Position numbers and translations under genes: made by a program. Shown here piece by piece: positions 46,106 to 58,700 of a stretch of 64,000 bases of DNA. The notes below the pieces were generated by a model. That model saw only the letters and a program-made list of their open reading frames with translations. It was not told the origin of the DNA and ran no database searches. The stretch comes from Monilinia fructicola (taxonomy: Eukaryota; Ascomycota; Leotiomycetes; Helotiales; Sclerotiniaceae), in the NCBI GenBank assembly GCA_008692225.1, contig VICG01000008.1, positions 1,003,001 through 1,067,000 of the forward strand, in the 5' to 3' direction. Position 1 is the first letter of the stretch, and every line of letters begins with the position of its first letter.

Positions 46106-47128
46106 TTGAATTTCATTTGTAAAGGTTGAATGTATGAATTGAAAGATCGAACGATCAGTATATATACCTTACGGCTGGCGGTGTTTGGATCATGGGAAAG
46201 GGCCAGAATCCCAACACATTTTATACCAATGGCAAAGACAGACAGGCAAAGGCGGGAATTCACGGGCAACTCTATAGAGAGTATATACCCGAATATTTTT
46301 TGTAATCTATCACAGGCTCATCAGTCGGCACTGTTCATAATTCCATACATTTAATGATCACAAATAACAAATCTTGGACTTGTTGTTAAAAATTAAGTGC
46401 TACGAGAAAACTATCTAACTGCAGAACATATTTGCGAGAAGATTGCAAGCTATGCGGTATAACAAGGCCAGTTCGACGCTCGACCGTTAAACTTGAGCCT
46501 CCGAGACAGGACTGAGCACAGCAGGTCGATAAAATGCTGTAGCTACATATCCATGCTGACCAGGAACAGACACAACCTTTGTATTCCCTCAGGTCCCGAA
46601 CCACGTCAATGTGTCTCGTCGTACTGCGTATCGATAAAACCTGCAGCATCTGCATCTGCCATTCGATAACCGTAACGTACAGCCTTCGTACTCGATCTCA
46701 GATCGAATTTTTCCTCTTTTGCATGCCTGATAATACCTAAGGCGCGGGAACATGTTCCAGCCTTTTGAAAGGTATTTTCATCTGCCATTTAATATGTAGC
46801 AACCATTACGAACCGCTTCCTTCAGAACATAGTTTCCAGAGCAGTAGATACAGGACGCTGAATTGGTCTTCCGTCCAACTAGAAAGATCTACTGAAAGAT
46901 CTCTCCGTACGACCGCATCTTCATGAGAATGCGAAGATTTGAATTGTGTTGGACGATTGATCGAAGAAAGGAAAAAAAAAGTTCGAGAGAAATTTATCAT
47001 AGCTCGAGTGATTGATGCGCTAGACCTGATTCGGCTTAGACTTTCTCTTAGCGATAAAGCTAGTAAGCTCAAGGGTGACCCACCAAGCTTCAATATAAAT
47101 TGCACAAACTTTTCGTGATTGAAGAAAA
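46106..47128. other. Intergenic between ferric reductase and Rab escort genes
   Basis: A 60-codon minus-strand ATG frame, 46788-46606 (MADENTFQKAGTCSRALGII...), has gene-like composition and would be divergent from the Rab escort gene, but has no motif and no clear continuation. Nothing else seen. Confidence 0.4.
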
Positions 47129-48871
47129 ATGGAATCCTTGAGCGAAACGCAATGGGACTTGGTGATTGAGGGTACGGGTTTGAAGCATTCATTGCTTGCT
47201 TTGTAAGTTTTTTATCTTTTCTATCTCGACGTGTATGCGGTGCTAGAATATGAGGCAGTCTGAACAAGAAAACTAACTAACATAACAGCATGAAGAGCCC
47301 TCTCTCGTTCAAATAAGAAGATATTACACGTGGATGGAAATGATTACTATGGAGATGAAGAAGCAGCTTTTAGTCTGCAAGAAACAGACGCTTGGGTGAA
47401 GCGGTCACATTCGCGGAACAGTATGTTCATTGCATTTATCGATTGCAAGCCAAACTGACGGAGAATTACAGCAAGCTTCAGCAATGCTTCCGCAACATAC
47501 AATCTCGCCCTCAAGGAGAAGTTGAGCTTCTCAAGGTCATATAATCTCACCCTTTCGCCGCAAATAATCTACACGCGATCACCACTCCTCTCTACCCTCG
47601 TATCCTCGAAAGTCTACAAACAACTCGAATTTCAAGCTGTTGGTAACTGGTTCTTATATGACAATGCAGCACTGAAACGTCTGCCATCGGGTCGAGAAGA
47701 TATCTTTCAAGACAACAGTATTGATAATCGCGCCAAGCGATCACTGATGAAATTCTTGAAATTTGTCGTGGATTATGAGAATCAAGTTGATATCTGGCAA
47801 GGCAAAGCTGAGATGGGGTTGTCACGATTTCTCGCTGAAGAGTTCAAACTGCTGCAGAATCTGCAGATACTCATTGGAGCTTTGACGTTGTCACTCGATA
47901 CACTTGAGGTTACAAAAGTGGGGTATGCGCTACCCAGAATTCAGAGGCACCTGACGTCGATTGGTGTCTTTGGTCCTGGATTTGGAGCCGTCGTACCTAA
48001 ATGGGGTGGTGGCGCTGAGATTGCCCAAGTTGCGTGTAGAGCTGGTGCAGTGGGTGGGGGCGTGTACGTTCTGGGAACTGGCATTCGAGATGCTAAACCT
48101 GTTGAAAATGACGGCTTCATTACACATGAAATCGATCTGTCGAATGAGGAGAAGGTGAAAACCAGATACATCACTCGAATCTCTAATGACATATCTCCTG
48201 ATACAATACGGGTAGCCAAGATGATAGCTGTCGTATCTTCGCCTTTGGGATCACTGTTTACTACTACAGTGGAAGGTTCTCCCACTTCTGCCGTAGCTGT
48301 GGTTGTTTTCCCAGCGAAAACAATATCGACACCTGATTTCACTCAAGATTTCCCAGCATATATCATGGCTCATTCCAGCGAAACAGGGGAATGCCCCACA
48401 GGTCAATGTTAGTATTACCTTCCTCTTGTCTATCCACAAACGCATTATATGATGAACAACTGAAAATACTTATCTACATTGTCTGAACTACATTGAAGAT
48501 AATGCCTCTGACAGTCTGATAATGCTTCTTCTATCCTCCATTTGACTTCATTTTGGTGATATAAATAGCTAATGATGGTTTCAGGTGTTCTCTACACTAC
48601 CACCCTCCTTCCCGAATCTTCGACCACACAGACTGGTAACCTCCTGCTGCAAAAGATCATCTCCAAGTTTCTGGAAACGACAGAGGGTGATGGTGGACAC
48701 GTGCTTTACAGCGTTTACTACGAGCAGCAAGGAAGCAAAGATAAACTAGACCTCTCCTTCGACGATCAAGTCTTGAAGGATGTTGAAGAGGAGTGGAAAC
48801 GAGTTTCTGTTGGGGAGGAAGAGACTCCATTCATGGTATTTGAGGAACGGAATGGAATGGGAGGGAGATGA
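47129..48871 (+). CDS. MRS6: Rab escort protein (Rab geranylgeranyltransferase component A)
   Basis: Exons 47129-47202, 47296-47420, 47472-48407 and 48585-48871 encode 473 residues. REP presents newly made Rab GTPases to geranylgeranyltransferase II so that they can be lipidated and delivered to membranes. The order is clear: WDLVIEGTGLKHSLLALALSR (FAD-like dinucleotide fold start), KKILHVDGNDYYGDEEAAF, the REP/GDI block SFSRSYNLTLSPQIIYTRSPLLSTLVSSKVYKQLEFQ, LKRLPSGREDIFQD, KRSLMKFLKFVVDY, the second GDI block YALPRIQRHLTSIGVFGPG and GGGVYVLGTGI. Near the end GECPTGQC|VLYTTT joins across the last intron. For that intron, the donor GTTAGT at 48408 restores GQCVLY and is preferred over GTCAAT a few bases earlier. 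Shorter than yeast Mrs6 but normal for filamentous fungi. Confidence 0.94.
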
Positions 48872-50928
48872 CGATGAGAGCGGGGAGTATTGATTATTTG
48901 AAGTGCCATTTAGGAGATTATGAAGCGCTTGCAGCCTCCGTTTACGAATATGATGTCATGACTTTTCCATTCTATATTTGCGCTCATGCTCTATACATGT
49001 CGCCTGTTGATGTTATACCTCTCTTTATTGAATAGACAATTCAATATCTTTAATAATGGCCTCGCAATGACGAAAGTCCGGGCTGCTGTTGTTTTGTGAG
49101 TGCTTGAAATTGGCGAGATTCGCCTTACTTCATAGTCCAAACCTGCAGAGTCCACCTAACCTGTAGAAGTATTTTTATATCTCACCCTCTCAACCCAGCT
49201 CCTACTCACCTTGATCTAAAACGTCTTTTTTAGCTGACTAGGCCTGTGGTTGTATTCTGTGTGTATACCTGCAGAATTTGTACACGCAATCTCAGAATCG
49301 CTGTAGACTTGCTTAACAGCTTGTTTAATTTATTTCTCCGCTTTTTTCGCGGTAAAACGTAACTTGGTACCGGGATCCTAGGGCAGGAGTCGGGGAAGGA
49401 AGAACAGAGGAGAGAGATGTTGAGGCTGGGAAGTTCCGAGGTCGGCATCCTGTGAGAAAAGCAGAGGAGAGGAGAGGAGAGCAGAAAGAGTTTTTCTGAT
49501 GCGTTGATTCGGTTGCCGTCTGGTTTGTTGTGTAGAATTTAGGGTCTGTGTAGGAAGATTTCATGGCGAGGAGGGGAAAGACAGGTATGTTCAGGTCTTT
49601 TTGATTTTGGATACTGCTATTCTTCTCCCCCCTTCTTTCTTCGCTTTACGGAAGTGTATGAAGATGAATCTTCAGAGCTAAAGGATATAGCAACTCATCT
49701 CGTTCCTGCAAGTATCTCTTCGATATTATCCTCAGATTTGAATGTACGGGTGTGGCCAGAAAGGTAATCAACCAACCAGCCAATTATCTGGAAATATATA
49801 TTTCAGCATGCGTCCGCCAGTCTAAATTTGATCCAGACAACAATGCTCCAAAATCTGATTCGGCTTTAGTCATCACCATTAAATATTCTGCACCTTCCCT
49901 TTCTTTCCTGTCCCACATACCTGCTCGCTTTCCTGTCTCTACACTAGCTCTTAGCTCTAACCATCACCCACCCCATCATATAATTTTCCAGTTCCTGGAT
50001 CCGACTGATATTCCCGCAGCCACCTGTCAACTACGAGGCGCTTGCAAAGGATGTTGTCCAATATTGGAGGATCGGCTTTGTGAGCTAATACATGGCTCAT
50101 AAAGCTTCATCCCCAAGCCTTTCAATTAATGCTGCGACTAACCAGAATTTCCATCCACCGACTCCAAGAATCAAGTAGAGCACCGAGTTTCCAGACCTTT
50201 CCGAGCCGGAGGGACTCACACTACGAAATAGCCATCCTCGCGGGAACTTGCTGACCCGCCGGTCTCCATAGACTGAATATATGTTCCTTATGTACTGCTG
50301 TTTGTTTTCATAAGCCGCGAAGGATACATCAACGTACAGAATGCCCTTGGAGATTCTACATCGAAGACACCCTTGCAGGACACGAAACGAAGTACCGATG
50401 GACTTCAAGCTAGCAAACCAAAAGAGGTTCCCTAATGCTATAGAGAGTCAACTGAGGTACGAATGGTGAGCGCGAGCCCTCGAGGCACGGGAATGACCCA
50501 ATTTCAATCCGAGGCATTTGCATTCCTGCAGGTTAGATTCTTTTCGCAGGTTAGATGCCTTTTCATGTCCCTTATTTGTTTGTCATTTTGCTCTTCCGAT
50601 TTCCGATGGGCTTCGCCAGCTCGGAGTTTGCTTCAGCGTCTCCATTCTTTCCCCTTTCGTTTTCTTTCTTTGACCTGGATTTGTTCTGCCCCCGTCCTTC
50701 TCCCATCCCTTACTATGTATCACCGCGTCGTCGACCACCAAAACGACTGAATCGATTGTACACCTAGTAATCGATTTTCGAGAGAGAACATACACTTATA
50801 AAAGCCTCATTGATACCGTGTATTGGTATTGGTATCCTTTTCATGAGAGTGTATGTTTGCGTGGCCCTCACCACAAACTGCCTGCCGTTGTTTTGTACAT
50901 GATATATTCAGATTCTGCCATTCTTGAC
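48872..50928. other. Intergenic, no supported gene
   Basis: A 116-codon plus-strand frame (49752-50102) lacks motifs; GAGAG units near 49470-49482. Nothing else seen. Confidence 0.5.
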
Positions 50929-51048
50929 ACATACGACCATAGACTGAAGAGAATTGGGCATCCCGTCCGCTCTGCCATACACAAGCTTCAGATCGGTGGA
51001 TTAGTAGTTGGGTGGGTGACCACCAGCGAATCCCCACTGTTGTATGTT
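50929..51048 (+). rRNA. 5S ribosomal RNA
   Basis: 120 bases from ACATACGACCATAG to TGTTGTATGTT, which pair as the closing helix I of 5S rRNA. Conserved internal blocks include ATCCCGTCCGCTCTGCCATA, the internal control region with TTAGTAGTTGGGTGGG, TGACCACCAGCGAATCCC and the final TGTTGTATGTT. Helix II is complementary (GACTGAAG with CTTCAGATC) although its bases differ from the ones I recall for Neurospora, so the change looks compensated and the gene functional. Ascomycete 5S genes are often dispersed single copies outside the rDNA, as here. It would be transcribed by RNA polymerase III. Confidence 0.95.
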
Positions 51049-51059
51049 GTATGTGCCAC

Positions 51060-51065
51060 TTTTTT
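51060..51065 (+). terminator. RNA polymerase III T-run terminator of the 5S gene
   Basis: A run of six T on the coding strand, 11 bases after the mature 3' end of the 5S rRNA; such T-runs stop RNA polymerase III. Confidence 0.75.
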
Positions 51066-52376
51066 AAACTTTTGCACTCTTTTTCTGGTAGTCGGGACAG
51101 TGAGCTGTTATGCTTTCCAAGGTTGAGATTAGATTCTGGAAATTTGGTATGATACGGGTCAATGAATCAGGATGCTTGTTCGACATATATATCGTTGGAT
51201 GAGAAACTGTATTTTTTCCCCCTTTCATTGCAGGATTATTGAACTACTGCTTAGAGTTTCTGCTGCTAATAAACTAATAATAATTGAACAGAGGGTGAAA
51301 ATGATACTAATGAAAACAACGGACTTCAGAAACCCTTTTGCCTCCTTCACTAGAGTTAGGCAGGCCATGACTGGAGTTTCCATCGCCCTCAATTCACCTA
51401 CCCTAAACTCTCTCAGCGGTCGGGCCAAAAGACTGCAAAGAGAGCAACGCAGAAAGCAATCGAAATTTCCCCTCCATGCACAGGCTTGGTTTATGTTTAC
51501 GCCAAGCTTGTGCATGCGCATGGGAATGTGTTAGCATACTACTGCGATAGCCCTTCCCTCCGCCCCCTGGGTTGATATACGGGAAACGAGATGTTTTAGA
51601 CGAATTTTGATAATTTCATTAGTATCTTCAAACCTAGCCGGTTAACATATAGATAGCATGAATCAAGTTCTCATTACTCGAGCAAACAGACTCCACAATC
51701 CGGGGGCACCAAGGAAAATATTGACTGAAAATATATAGTGAACAGAATAACGGTATCGCTGTTTGACAATAGACTGTGGTTGGGCTCTTCTAGAACAGCC
51801 CAACTTCGTTCATGCACCTAGCCTCAAATGAACATATCATTGAAATCACACGGAGCAAGGACAGGTGAATAAAATACCGTGAACAAGAATTTTGAAACGA
51901 ATTCGAAATAACGTGCTAATGGCAGGTTTTGCCTATCCAAAAGAACCAATTCATTTGTTTGTTGGATGACATAGGCTGTCAAGTGGAATACACACGTTCA
52001 GAATAACGCCAGTAGCCTGCTCCGCCCCAAGAGTGCGGGATGAAACACTTGGATAGACAGATTCGCGAATCGGTACTTTCCCCTATATCGAACGTTGGGT
52101 ATTTGCGTCATTCACAAAAGAAAGAATATCAAAAAGCAACGGATCCAAATCGAACGCCGGCCGCGAGGCTACCTTTCTCCAGCCGTGAGGCAAATATCTC
52201 TTCCCAGTGTGTCCGAGCCTGGTTTATCCACTGAAATCCCATCCTTTAGTCCAATCAGTGTGATATAACCACTCCGCTTCCATTACCTAGATTATCGTTC
52301 GGTTCAGTATATAATGATCCCGATCCTGAAGTTTTCTGGTCTGTTCACCTGCCAAAATCCTCCGGGCTCGGCAATT
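51066..52376. other. Intergenic, no supported gene
   Basis: A 120-codon plus-strand frame (51172-51534) has no recognisable feature. Nothing else seen. Confidence 0.5.
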
Positions 52377-52907
52377 TCATCTCCGATGTCTTCTTGAACT
52401 GCCAGAGCTCTCATGATGATGCCTATGCCTGTGTCTGCTCCCACTCGAATGCCCGCTGGCGCTCCTCTCCACAGCTTGTTCCATTTCCTCAACCCTCTGT
52501 CTGTACCCCCTCACAATATCCCTAATATGCCGTATACGATCGAAATCTAACTCGAGTTCATCGATCTGTCTGAGTATATCATGGAACCTTGCAATCTCCG
52601 CGTCTGCCATGGCAATTGCATTCCCCGCATTGTCATATTGTTGCTGTGCTACAATAGCAGATTGTTCCGATAGATAATCGAGTCTCGCGCCAATTTGAGA
52701 TATGAGATGGTCGAAGTGACGCCCAAGAGCTGCGAGTGAGGTAGTATCGAGGAGTAGAAGACCTTGAGACGAGGCTCGTGAGGCTGCGCGAGAAGAGCTC
52801 GAGCCTGCAGCTGCTGCTGCTTGGGCTTGGTGATGGCGGAGAAGGGCGATTTCATCAGCTGTTAAGCCGAGCTGGGTATCGGGAACAGATGGAGCTGGCG
52901 AAGCCAT
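52377..52907 (-). CDS. Small coiled-coil protein, BLOC-1-like (CNL1/KXD1 type)
   Basis: A single minus-strand exon encodes 176 residues from MASPAPSVPDTQLGLTADEI. After an Ala/Ser-rich linker comes LLLLDTTSLAALGRHFDHLISQIGARLDYLSEQ, then a helix with MADAEIARFHDILRQIDELELDFDRIRHIRDIVRGYRQRVEEME. The pattern suggests a long amphipathic coiled coil. The tail is Ser/His/Arg-rich (SRHRHRHHHESSGSSRRHRR). This arrangement matches fungal proteins annotated as subunits of the BLOC-1 complex, which acts in endosome maturation and Rab regulation. The subunit identity (CNL1 or KXD1) is from memory of the family and not certain. Length is normal for that group. Confidence 0.75.
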   Translation of the reverse strand: MASPAPSVPDTQLGLTADEIALLRHHQAQAAAAAGSSSSRAASRASSQGLLLLDTTSLAALGRHFDHLISQIGARLDYLSEQSAIVAQQQYDNAGNAIAMADAEIARFHDILRQIDELELDFDRIRHIRDIVRGYRQRVEEMEQAVERSASGHSSGSRHRHRHHHESSGSSRRHRR

Positions 52908-54214
52908 TGGTTTTAACCCTTCAGTTGACTCGACGGACTATGGCTGATGCCAAGAGATAGCAGAAGTGTACTAGACGATTCTGACACCCTCACAGAGAAC
53001 TGTGAAGGTGATGTAAACTTCATGGTAATTGTGATTGAGCAAATATCATTTCTTAGGAGTCCTTTCCCCCTTAATTGTGCAATAATCGAAGTTCAAAGTT
53101 TGGTTCAGTGAGAGCTTTGACGAACGAAGACAAGACAGAAAAGACAATGTTGTAAGATCCACAATCGAATTTGGTATTTCTGAAGCCTTTCTTTTTATAT
53201 ATGAGTTGAATAGATCAGCTGAGAATGACAGGTAAGCCTCTTTTCTCCCCCTTCTCTCCCTTCTCTCTTCTCTCTCTCCTCTTTACTTATTTACTTGTGC
53301 CTTTCCTTCTCTTCAATTGCGATTCAGGGTAATTTCCGTGGGCGGCTCACGCGAGAGCATATGTTTAGAGTTTTGTTAGGAAGGTGGTCTTTTCTAAGGA
53401 CATTTCAAATTAAACAATATACAATTAAAAACGCGAAAGAATGAATGAAAAGTAAAGGGCGATGAGTGGTTGTGAATAGAAAGTTGAGTGGAGTAAGTGA
53501 TGGTCGTTTTGTGTGCGACCTCCCTCATATTATATATACATATACGATATACGGTATACGGAAAATGAAAAGAGGTCAAGAGGTCATTCGGTTGATCATA
53601 ATGGGTCCCATCGTTGTCAGACCTGGAGTATTGTGCATGCATAAGATAATTGTGCAAAGAACAAGAATTATGCACGAGATAATATAATTTCCATCCGAGT
53701 CATCATCAACGTTAACAATCTCAGCAATCTCAGCAATATGAACAACATCAACAACTTCAGGTTCTTTCACAACGTCAATGGCAGTGTCAATACACAAATC
53801 TCATATTAGACACTCTTCCCATACACCAGGAAATATATACCTGCGAACGAAGGGAAAGAAAGGGGTCGATATCAAGAAAGTGTTAATGATCTTGTTGCCA
53901 CGATATCTACACATCCACATAGATCTTCGAGTGTAGCTTCATTTCTCGTTGCGAATATCCTCATGTAGTGCATGAGGTTGTTACTTGGAATGCTAGGTAT
54001 AGCTTCTAATATATGGATGGTTAGTCCCGAGATTTGTTCTCGTCATTGTACATCTTATTCAAATAGTCTGGACAGAATGCAGCTGCAATACAGCCGACTC
54101 GGGAAAACAAAACCCCCCATTTTTGCTCATGGGACAATTACCCCGCAGTCCATCGTGACTTTGTGAATATCGCTTCAAGATATCTGCAGTCTTTTAAGTA
54201 GCAGTTTCCGAGAA
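52908..54214. other. Intergenic between divergent BLOC-1-like and CE2 genes
   Basis: CT-rich tract at 53236-53300 (CTCTCTTC units), otherwise unremarkable; short frames only. Confidence 0.5.
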
Positions 54215-54280
54215 ATGATGCAACCCTTTATTGTGTTGCTTTTCGCTTTTACTGCTGTAGTTGTTGCACCCTCAAGATGA
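54215..54280 (+). other. Upstream ORF, signal-peptide-like, overlapping the esterase start
   Basis: A 21-residue frame (MMQPFIVLLFAFTAVVVAPSR) ends in a TGA whose first two bases are the last two of the esterase ATG (ATGA overlap at 54277-54280). It is strongly hydrophobic, like a secretion signal. It may be a translated upstream ORF that limits esterase expression, or a leftover of an alternative N-terminus. Confidence 0.4.
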
Positions 54281-55737
54281 AGTCATCTATGATCCCAAAA
54301 ACTGTTGTATTTCTTGCCAGTGTGGTAACTGCAACAATTTGGCAAAACGACCAAGTCCGGATCACGAATTATCCAGACACTACGATAGAACTTGATAGCT
54401 ACAACTTCGATCACTATCCTCCTAGCGCACCAGAGCTCTCCTATAAAGGACGATGGGACAGTAAATATGTTTCTTGGTGGTCGTGGGTTACCTCTTTTGA
54501 GTCTCTTCTGCAAACCTGAGACAAAAGCTAAACAAGCTTCAGAGCACCGGGTCTCAAGTTTGGATTTACGGGGGAAGAAGTCGCTATTACCTTTGGGCCT
54601 TTGACCTCGAATACTGTGCTAATCGGTTATCGAGTGAATGGGCAAGATTGGCAGCTCACAAATATCACTACAAACGCCACACATCTACTTGTCAGTCCAG
54701 AATCTCCTACGATCAACATCAATTGGCCTATAAACCCCTCAACGTTCGAGCTCCGAGTGACAAATTGGGCCTATGGCGTTCAAATTTCTGCAATTCATTT
54801 GAGCAAAGGAGAGAGCCTGATCAAGACTCCCAGCTTTCCTCGGACAATCGAGTTCATTGGAGATTCGCTTTCATCCGGATATACAGCTACTTTGGAAGGA
54901 CTCTCGAGCTTTGCATATGGCATGGGAGCCGGTCTTGGAAATACCGAGTACTCGATTATAGCATATCCAGGCATCTGTCTGTTCGACAAGCTGTGCTGGG
55001 GTAACACTCGCGGAATGTTTCATCAGTGGTACTATACCTCTGATACCAGCCCTCGAGCTGCTCAGATATGGGGCAACAAACCGGAGCTTTGGGATTTCTC
55101 CAAGCAAGACGACGCAGATCTTGTAGTAATAAACTTGGGGACTAATGACAGCAACGAGGCAAACAATGTTACCAGTGCTGAATACGTTGCCCAGTATACC
55201 TTACTGATCGAAGGCATCCATGCTGTCTGGCCTAATGCTCAGATAGTTCTTATCGTAAGTCAGGGTTTTATAGCTTCAGTATCAAAATTGCTGACATAGT
55301 TAGTCTCTGTGGGAAGGGTTCTTTGCCTATGGAAACTCTTATGCACAATCCCAAGGATTTGCTACTGAAATATATAAGATCTATCAGTATTTCAATTCCA
55401 AGGATTACCTATCGAACCCCATACTTTACAATCCGCATACAAATTCTACTTATGCGTCTCATCGGCCATCTGCTCCATTCGTATCATACTTTAATACCAC
55501 GGGCTTGATGCAGCATAATGACATTGGACCAGCATGGCATCCAACAGATGTGGGGCATATCAAGATTGCGAGCCACCTGATACAGTATGTTAAGTTGAAT
55601 TTTGGGTGGGAGTTGTATGCAACTGGACCGGAAGTATTTCACGATACCCTTTATGTAAGTTCGCATTTCATCTGGTCCCAGTGCTTTCTGCAGACAATTA
55701 ACTGTTTATGTAGTGGAATGACAACCAAAGTTATTGA
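54277..55737 (+). CDS. Secreted SGNH esterase, carbohydrate esterase family 2 type
   Basis: Exons 54277-54482, 54543-55254, 55304-55654 and 55714-55737 encode 430 residues. The signal peptide is MKSSMIPKTVVFLASVVTA. A beta-sandwich N-terminal half (YVSWWSAPGLKFGFTGEEVAITFGP, TLLV-type strands) precedes the SGNH hydrolase half. There the nucleophile lies in FIGDSLSSGYT (Ser at about 177), block III is LGTNDS (Asn at about 270), and the catalytic end is HPTDVGH (Asp ~388, His ~391). This two-part layout is that of CE2 acetyl esterases, which remove acetyl groups from xylan or glucomannan outside the cell. Seven or more N-x-S/T sites fit a secreted glycoprotein. The last exon codes only WNDNQSY and is easily missed. 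The ATG overlaps an upstream ORF. Confidence 0.92.
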
Positions 55738-58700
55738 CTGTTTGCATAGAACGGGGCGATGAAGTCATGATAACCTTTATTTCTGCCGTCCCACATGTTT
55801 GATAGACGTTACACAGCCTCCTCCGCAAACCTGCCATCTGATTTTCAGCGTACCGTCAAACTCCCCGAGCTTTGGTCGGTTGAGATCGCACTGCCCCCTC
55901 TGCAGTCCTTCCGTACTTAACGTGAAGATCAACAAGTGATGATCCACAATTATCCACAGAATTGTTTTGGCATGTCATATCTTTTTATGACCTCACTTGA
56001 CATAGTTTCGATAGTTTCACCTGAATTTGTTCTTTCCTTATCGGTACTTGTCACTCATGTCTTTCCGGCTCACCTTATCCGAAGTAATTGCTTTCCTCAG
56101 ACCTCATCCACAATATCACTCCCCACTTCCCACTTCCCACTTCCCCCCCTTCCTCCCCCTAAAAAAGAAACTCCTCAACCCAAGCGCCCAAGCACCTTAC
56201 CACAAAAGCTCTAACCCACTTTCATCACGATCCCCAAAGTTTCATTTTGTCCACCTCGTCTCAGGTCACACAACGCGTAATCCCGGCTATCCTAATGCCA
56301 TCCATGACTTTGCACCCAAGCTTCCCTGTCACATCTCAAACCAAAAAAGCATGACACAAACCTTAATTCCCCTACTGTCGCCCTACTGCCGCCCTACTTC
56401 CCCATTCAAACTCTGCGCGTTTCATTTCATTTTCCCAACTTCTGTTTTGGGCAATCGCCGAAGCAAATTTAAAAACCAATGTTCAAATGCAGGAGCTGTG
56501 CTTCGCGTATGTCATGATTCTCAATGCTTGTCTGAAAAGATGCATGTTTTTGCACGAAGATCATTGTTCTGACATGATTATTTGATGATATGATGGTTAT
56601 CAGAAGCTCCGATATTGTGTATGCTTATGATGGGATTGACGAAAGTGCGGTTAGATTGGAAATACGGTCGAATCGAAATGTCCTGCTGTATGCACATTTG
56701 CTTTTGCCATGACTTACAAATGGACTAGAACCCAATTTTATCGTGTGCTAGAAGATTGTTTGACAACTTACCTGCCTACTACAGAGATGCGCATGCAAGT
56801 ACTGCACATGATGCAACGCACATATAGCAATTTCACTCCAAGACGTTCGATTTGAACGGAGCGATGTGATCGGTTTCGAACCCTTTGAATACACAGGTCC
56901 TTTTCTGCAAGAAGATTCCTGTATCGGATTTACTCGTAGATTAGCATGAGCACTTCTACGAATCAACATCCTCTCTTGTCACAAACGCAGTACAAATCTG
57001 CTTAGATCATATACTGTTTCAATATAGTCTTTGATACGATAAACTTTACTTTTTCCACTGATTTCAAATACACGTGATCTTATCAATATAGATATTTTAT
57101 TGATTCATCTCTCTGCATATCTAAAGTGCTTGATATAAAGGCCATTTAAAATCACAATAAAGTTCAAGTGCGATTGAAAAGTAAAATTTATCGTGTTCGA
57201 GCGTCAAAGACTATCACAGCCCGAGTCATAATATTTTTCTTTTCCCACTCGGAAATCACTTTCCTGTATCATAATCCCATGTCATATCTCCTATCTGGCA
57301 TCATTATACATGATACCTCAACCCCCCGGCCACTAAATTTCCCATCACGGAAGCCACTCCGAAGTCACATGCGGAGAATCTCCATTTTGTTCACATGTCG
57401 TCTCATTCCCCTATTTAGCCCCAGAAGCTAGCAGCTAAACACGACTCTGATATTGCATTTTGCATCAGCAAAATCTGGTACGGGGAAGGACGCGCACGAC
57501 GATCCGGGGCAAGTAAGCATGCGGTGTGATGTAAACGTGTGGTCAGGGAGTGAGGCCTAGGTTTCCCTGGTAAGGATATTTTTCTTTTTCCTTCGCTTGA
57601 ATGATAATCCATGGATTAAAGGATCGCTGTGAACATAGCAGGCTAGCTACCTTAGATATTCAGGCCGGGTACTGTAGTGAGGATGTATAGGTGAAGGGCA
57701 AAACGTGCGGACATGGTTCTGTTGGAAATGATGATGCAGAGAGATGGCGAGGAACGCGGATTGTGGAACCCTTCCTCCGGCTGTTTGTATTGCACGTAGG
57801 ATATACCTCCTGTCGTAATATGTTTGGTTGTATCGCAGTCTAAGGTTACAGTCAATATACTTATACATGACGTGTGGTGATGGAAATTGAACCAATGCAG
57901 ACGCAGGGACGCGCGCTTCGAACTGATTTTGAGGTGTTCAGCCCTAGCTGCGCATGCCCAGAAATTTATTCTTCAAACGACTTATTCAGCTACGTTCCAA
58001 GCCTGCTGTGGGACGGGTGATACAGATTAGTGGAACCGTTTGTCAATTCCAGTGCTTGTGCTTACACCCCCGCCCCCCAGCTCGATTGGTGGCACTAACC
58101 AAGCAGTCGACATTTAGGGCTCTTTACTACAGTAGTCGAGATTGAGATCATGAACGATTGTACCGAACTGGCCAGACGAGCCATCTTCAGCCCCAAGCCC
58201 CGGATTCTGTACTCGTTCGCAGTCAATGGACGTTGTCAGAGGGCTTTGAAGAAAAAAGAATAATTGGTAAGAAAAGTTGTCAACTTTCACCTCTCTGAAC
58301 ACGCCACCAATATTCATTGTCCCATCCCATGCTTCGAAGAACATCAAAAGGAATGAACAAAGCCACAACGTTGCAATACCCTAACGTCTATGGACAGTTT
58401 CTTGTCCGAGGTGGCTTCTGCCGAGTTTTGGGGAATTGACTGCCGCGTGGCCGTGACGGCAGGATGGCACGTACATACACAGGTATAACAAATGGAAACA
58501 TTGACCCCTTTCCGGTACATATGTATGAATTCGCAGAGGGCATGATGCCTATCCATGAATAGGTTATGGATGCTGGATTCGTAGATAAGGGTGGGAACCT
58601 GCAGATGATTTTGTAAGAATGGGATGACTTTCGTTCTTCAAAAAGCAAGCCATTCAGCTCGCTTGCAGACGAAAACTATGCTACAACCGGAGGGCAAATA

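Noticed and set aside
46806..47267. 153-codon minus-strand frame overlapping the Rab escort start
   Set aside because: No ATG at its beginning, overlaps exon 1 and intron 1 of a well-supported gene.
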